Assembly: GCA_025751475.1 (NCBI GenBank)
Contig: JAOWLD010000003.1
Location: 62,001-126,000 of the forward strand
Direction: 5' to 3'
Length of the DNA stretch: 64,000 bases
Source: Rhodobacteraceae bacterium XHP0102
Lineage (GTDB): Bacteria > Pseudomonadota > Alphaproteobacteria > Rhodobacterales > Rhodobacteraceae
Positions within the stretch are counted from its first letter, which is position 1, and each line of letters opens with the position of its first letter. Positions 62,013 through 64,000 of this stretch are shown here, piece after piece. The translations under genes were made by a program, and so were the position numbers. The notes under the pieces were generated by a model. It was not told where the DNA came from. It searched no databases and saw only the letters and a list, made by a program, of their open reading frames with translations.

Positions 62013-63053
62013 ATGTCTCGTGCACTGCCATTTGGCTCAATCGCCGCCATAGCCCTCAGCGCCAGCGCTGCCATGGCGAATGATACATTGCGGGAAGACG
62101 CTCAATATTTGTTCGAGCCAATTCCCATGCAGGTTCAAGCCTTGGAGAACAACATTCTGAGCAGCGCGCGGATTGATCTGGGCGCCAAGCTGTTCTTTGA
62201 TCCGCGTATGTCACGCTCTGGCCTGTTTTCCTGCCAGACTTGCCACAATGTCGGCATGGGTGGTGTTGACGGGCTGGAGACCTCAATCGGCCATGGATGG
62301 CAAAAAGGTCCGCGCAATGCGCCCACCGTATATAATGCGGTCTTCAATATCGCCCAGTTCTGGGATGGTCGCTCCCCCGACCTTGCCGATCAGGCCAAAG
62401 GCCCAGTGCAGGCCGGTGTTGAGATGAACAACACACCGATCCGCGTGTTGGAGACCATCAACTCCATGGAGGAATATGTCGCGGCCTTCGAGGCGGCGTT
62501 CCCAGGTGAAGAAGATCCTGTGACCTTCGATAATTTCGCGCTGGCCATCGAGGCGTTTGAGACCACGCTGATCACGCCAAACTCGCGCTTTGACCAATAT
62601 TTGATGGGTGCGGATAGTTTGAACGAGCAGGAACTTCGTGGTTTGCAGGCCTTCATGGATCAGGGCTGTGCCGCGTGTCACGCAGGCGTCAACTTTGGTG
62701 GCGAGGGCTATTTCCCCTTCGGCTTGATCGAACGCCCAGGTGCGGACGTTTTGCCTGAAGGCGACCGTGGCCGTTTCGCCGTCACTGAAACCGTGTCGGA
62801 CGATTATGTGTTCCGCGCCGCGCCGCTGCGCAATATTGCGCTGACCGCCCCTTATTTCCACTCGGGCGCGGTTTGGGAATTGGAAGAAGCGGTTGCCGTG
62901 ATGGGCGTGTCTCAGCTGGGTGCGGAATTGTCGGATGAGGATGTCGCGGACATCACCGCCTTCTTGCACACGTTGACGGGTGAAATCCCCGAAGTGGAGC
63001 ATCCCATCTTGCCAACACGCACGGCAGCAACGCCGCTGCCAGAAGAGATGTAA
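62013..63053 (+). CDS. Di-haem cytochrome c peroxidase
   Basis: A 346-residue periplasmic enzyme with a Sec signal peptide (cleavage after AMA) and two haem sites: CQTCH in SGLFSCQTCHNVGMGG and CAACH in DQGCAACHAGVNFGG. It reduces hydrogen peroxide with electrons from cytochrome c. Family landmarks include LGAKLFFDPRMS and PLRNIALTAPYFHSGAVW. The ATG at 62013 follows GGAGAAG; the longer upstream frame would cross the FNR box. It is followed by a good terminator. A MauG-type role is less likely without partner genes. Confidence 0.93.
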   Translation: MSRALPFGSIAAIALSASAAMANDTLREDAQYLFEPIPMQVQALENNILSSARIDLGAKLFFDPRMSRSGLFSCQTCHNVGMGGVDGLETSIGHGWQKGPRNAPTVYNAVFNIAQFWDGRSPDLADQAKGPVQAGVEMNNTPIRVLETINSMEEYVAAFEAAFPGEEDPVTFDNFALAIEAFETTLITPNSRFDQYLMGADSLNEQELRGLQAFMDQGCAACHAGVNFGGEGYFPFGLIERPGADVLPEGDRGRFAVTETVSDDYVFRAAPLRNIALTAPYFHSGAVWELEEAVAVMGVSQLGAELSDEDVADITAFLHTLTGEIPEVEHPILPTRTAATPLPEEM

Positions 63054-63084
63054 GCCAGTTTCCTCCCTTCCTATGGCTTATAAT

Positions 63085-63112
63085 GGGCTGCGCGATTTCG
63101 GTTGCGCAGCCC
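63085..63112. terminator. Rho-independent terminator between convergent genes
   Basis: The nine-pair stem GGGCTGCGC/GCGCAGCCC is followed by AAAATTTTTT. It lies 32 bases after the peroxidase stop and 23 bases from the convergent response-regulator stop, so it may serve both. Confidence 0.8.
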
Positions 63113-63134
63113 AAAATTTTTTGGGGAAGCGGGG

Positions 63135-63686
63135 CTAGAGGCCGCGTTTCATAATCCGTTGAAGCGTGCGCCGATGCATCCCGACTTGCCGCGCTGTTTC
63201 AGACATATTCCCATTACAAGCTTCAAAAACGGCATGGATATGTTGCCATCTCACCTCATTGGGGCTGAGGGGCGCCTCATCGGCCCATGTCGCGTTGAGC
63301 CGCTCGGGCAGCAGTCCTAAAACCAAGTCATTGATATCGTGCGTCTTGACCAGATAATCGCGCACCCCCGCCTTGGCGGCGGCAACGGCCGTTTCCAGCG
63401 ATCCATTGCGTGTCCAGATCACAATATGCGCCTTGCGTGCAAAGTCACGGATATCGGGCAAAAGAGAAAGCCCGTTGGCATCGGGCAGCTTGATGTCCAA
63501 AACAACGAAATCGGGGGAAGAACCGCGCAGGTAGGATAGCGCCTCCTCGGCGGTTTCAACACAGGTCACAACAAAACCCAATTGCCGTAAGCCAGCCGTG
63601 GTGCTGCCAGAAACAGCGTCCTCCGCATCAATGAGCAACAGGCTTCGCCCTTGTCCCACTGTTCTGTGATCTGTACTTTCGAACAT
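63135..63686 (-). CDS. RegA/ActR-like response regulator
   Basis: A 183-residue regulator of the RegA/PrrA/ActR type, matching RegA in length. The receiver domain (about 15-130) has the phosphorylated aspartate in FVVLDIKLPDANG and the lysine in DYLVKTHD. The C-terminal Fis-type helix-turn-helix reads HIHAVFEACNGNMSETARQV followed by GMHRRTLQRI, as in RegA. The acid pocket is unusual: LLLIDAEDA instead of a DD/DDD pair. No RegB kinase or senC is adjacent. The ATG at 63686 is chosen by comparison with RegA; a GTG three codons earlier is possible. Confidence 0.82.
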   Translation of the reverse strand: MFESTDHRTVGQGRSLLLIDAEDAVSGSTTAGLRQLGFVVTCVETAEEALSYLRGSSPDFVVLDIKLPDANGLSLLPDIRDFARKAHIVIWTRNGSLETAVAAAKAGVRDYLVKTHDINDLVLGLLPERLNATWADEAPLSPNEVRWQHIHAVFEACNGNMSETARQVGMHRRTLQRIMKRGL

Positions 63687-64000
63687 CGCAATCACATTAC
63701 ATTCTTTTATACGAATGTATACAATTAAACTTGCAGTTGCAATGAACTTTGTCGCACACCCGATTGGGTCAGGATTTGTCACAGAGGCTGCTGTGCAATC
63801 CATATTCCTGGATAGAGGTGTGCAATATTTTTGCACAATATTCGTAATGTTACAGAATACATATATTCAAGATTAAAATTATTCTTTAAAATCAATCCTC
63901 ATTGGGCCAATGTATCACGTTGGCGTGATTGGCAAATCCGAATTTGGTCGCGGTTGCGTATCCCTTACATGCACAAAGCATACATAACATTTAGGGAAGA
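63687..64000. other. Non-coding right end with small palindromes
   Basis: No gene is visible. TATAC-GAAT-GTATA at 63708-63721 lies just before the response-regulator gene. CATTGG-G-CCAATG (63900-63912) and ATCACG-TTGG-CGTGAT (63914-63929) lie side by side. The window ends in AGGGAAGA, which could be the ribosome site of a gene beyond the edge. Confidence 0.4.

Overview
The window comes from an alphaproteobacterium of the Rhodobacterales (Roseobacter/Rhodobacter type). The main evidence is the housekeeping run murA - DUF2948 - hisD - UPF0262 - low-molecular-weight phosphatase - ... infA - maf - short RNase E/G - yacG, which is typical of that order. Further support comes from several TRAP transporters, an AerR/PpaA-like B12 protein, a RegA-like response regulator and FNR-type boxes. 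I see no rRNA, CRISPR array, phage or intact insertion sequence. Two tRNAs are present, Thr(GGT) and Phe(GAA).

Layout. 1-3.3 kb: end of a phosphonate ABC operon (phnD fragment, two phnE genes, a phn-type hexapeptide transferase). 3.4-7.2 kb: ABC exporter and acyl-CoA synthetase. 7.2-15.9 kb: conserved housekeeping block between the two tRNA genes. 16.2-20.9 kb: TRAP operon resembling 2-oxoacid transporters, with an amidase and a small membrane protein. 21-44.2 kb: a large sugar-catabolism island. It holds a PfkB kinase, a DHDPS-type aldolase with GntR regulator and second TRAP transporter, an SDR, a UxaA-type dehydratase, a second GntR regulator, a TIM-barrel isomerase, a ribokinase-like kinase, a lactonase, an aldo/keto reductase, the BtpA/M42/FGGY/creatininase operon, two FucU mutarotases and a CUT1 ABC importer. 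44.4-49.0 kb: deoxyribose module (deoK, tandem aldehyde dehydrogenase, deoC), followed by a frameshifted IS3-family remnant. 50.7-53.7 kb: molybdate module modE-modABC. 53.9-58.2 kb: B12-binding regulator and a third TRAP operon. 58.3-60.1 kb: MerR-methyltransferase fusion and an acetyltransferase. 60.2-63.7 kb: Tat-exported sulfide:quinone-reductase-like protein with DUF5368, a di-haem peroxidase and an orphan RegA-like regulator.

How the island may work. The SDR or aldo/keto reductase (sugar 1-dehydrogenase), the COG3618 lactonase, the UxaA-type dehydratase, the DHDPS-type aldolase and the FucU mutarotases match, class by class, the non-phosphorylating L-fucose (or D-arabinose) route known from Campylobacter jejuni. 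A 12-bp palindrome, CTAACATGTTAG or a close variant, occurs in four control regions of the island (about 22.2, 29.3, 33.9 and 42.5 kb), three of them divergent. This suggests one GntR/FadR-type regulon covering the pathway, the ABC importer, the aldolase operon and the BtpA/M42/FGGY/creatininase operon. The last operon has no pathway I can name and is the best candidate here for undescribed biochemistry.

Other regulatory signals: three FNR-like boxes (53793, 60138, 61938) precede the B12-binding regulator, the SQR-like gene and the peroxidase gene. A perfect palindrome lies just before modA. Intercistronic hairpins follow the binding-protein genes of all three TRAP systems, of phn and of the CUT1 importer. 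All functions are inferred from sequence motifs read by eye; no database search was possible.
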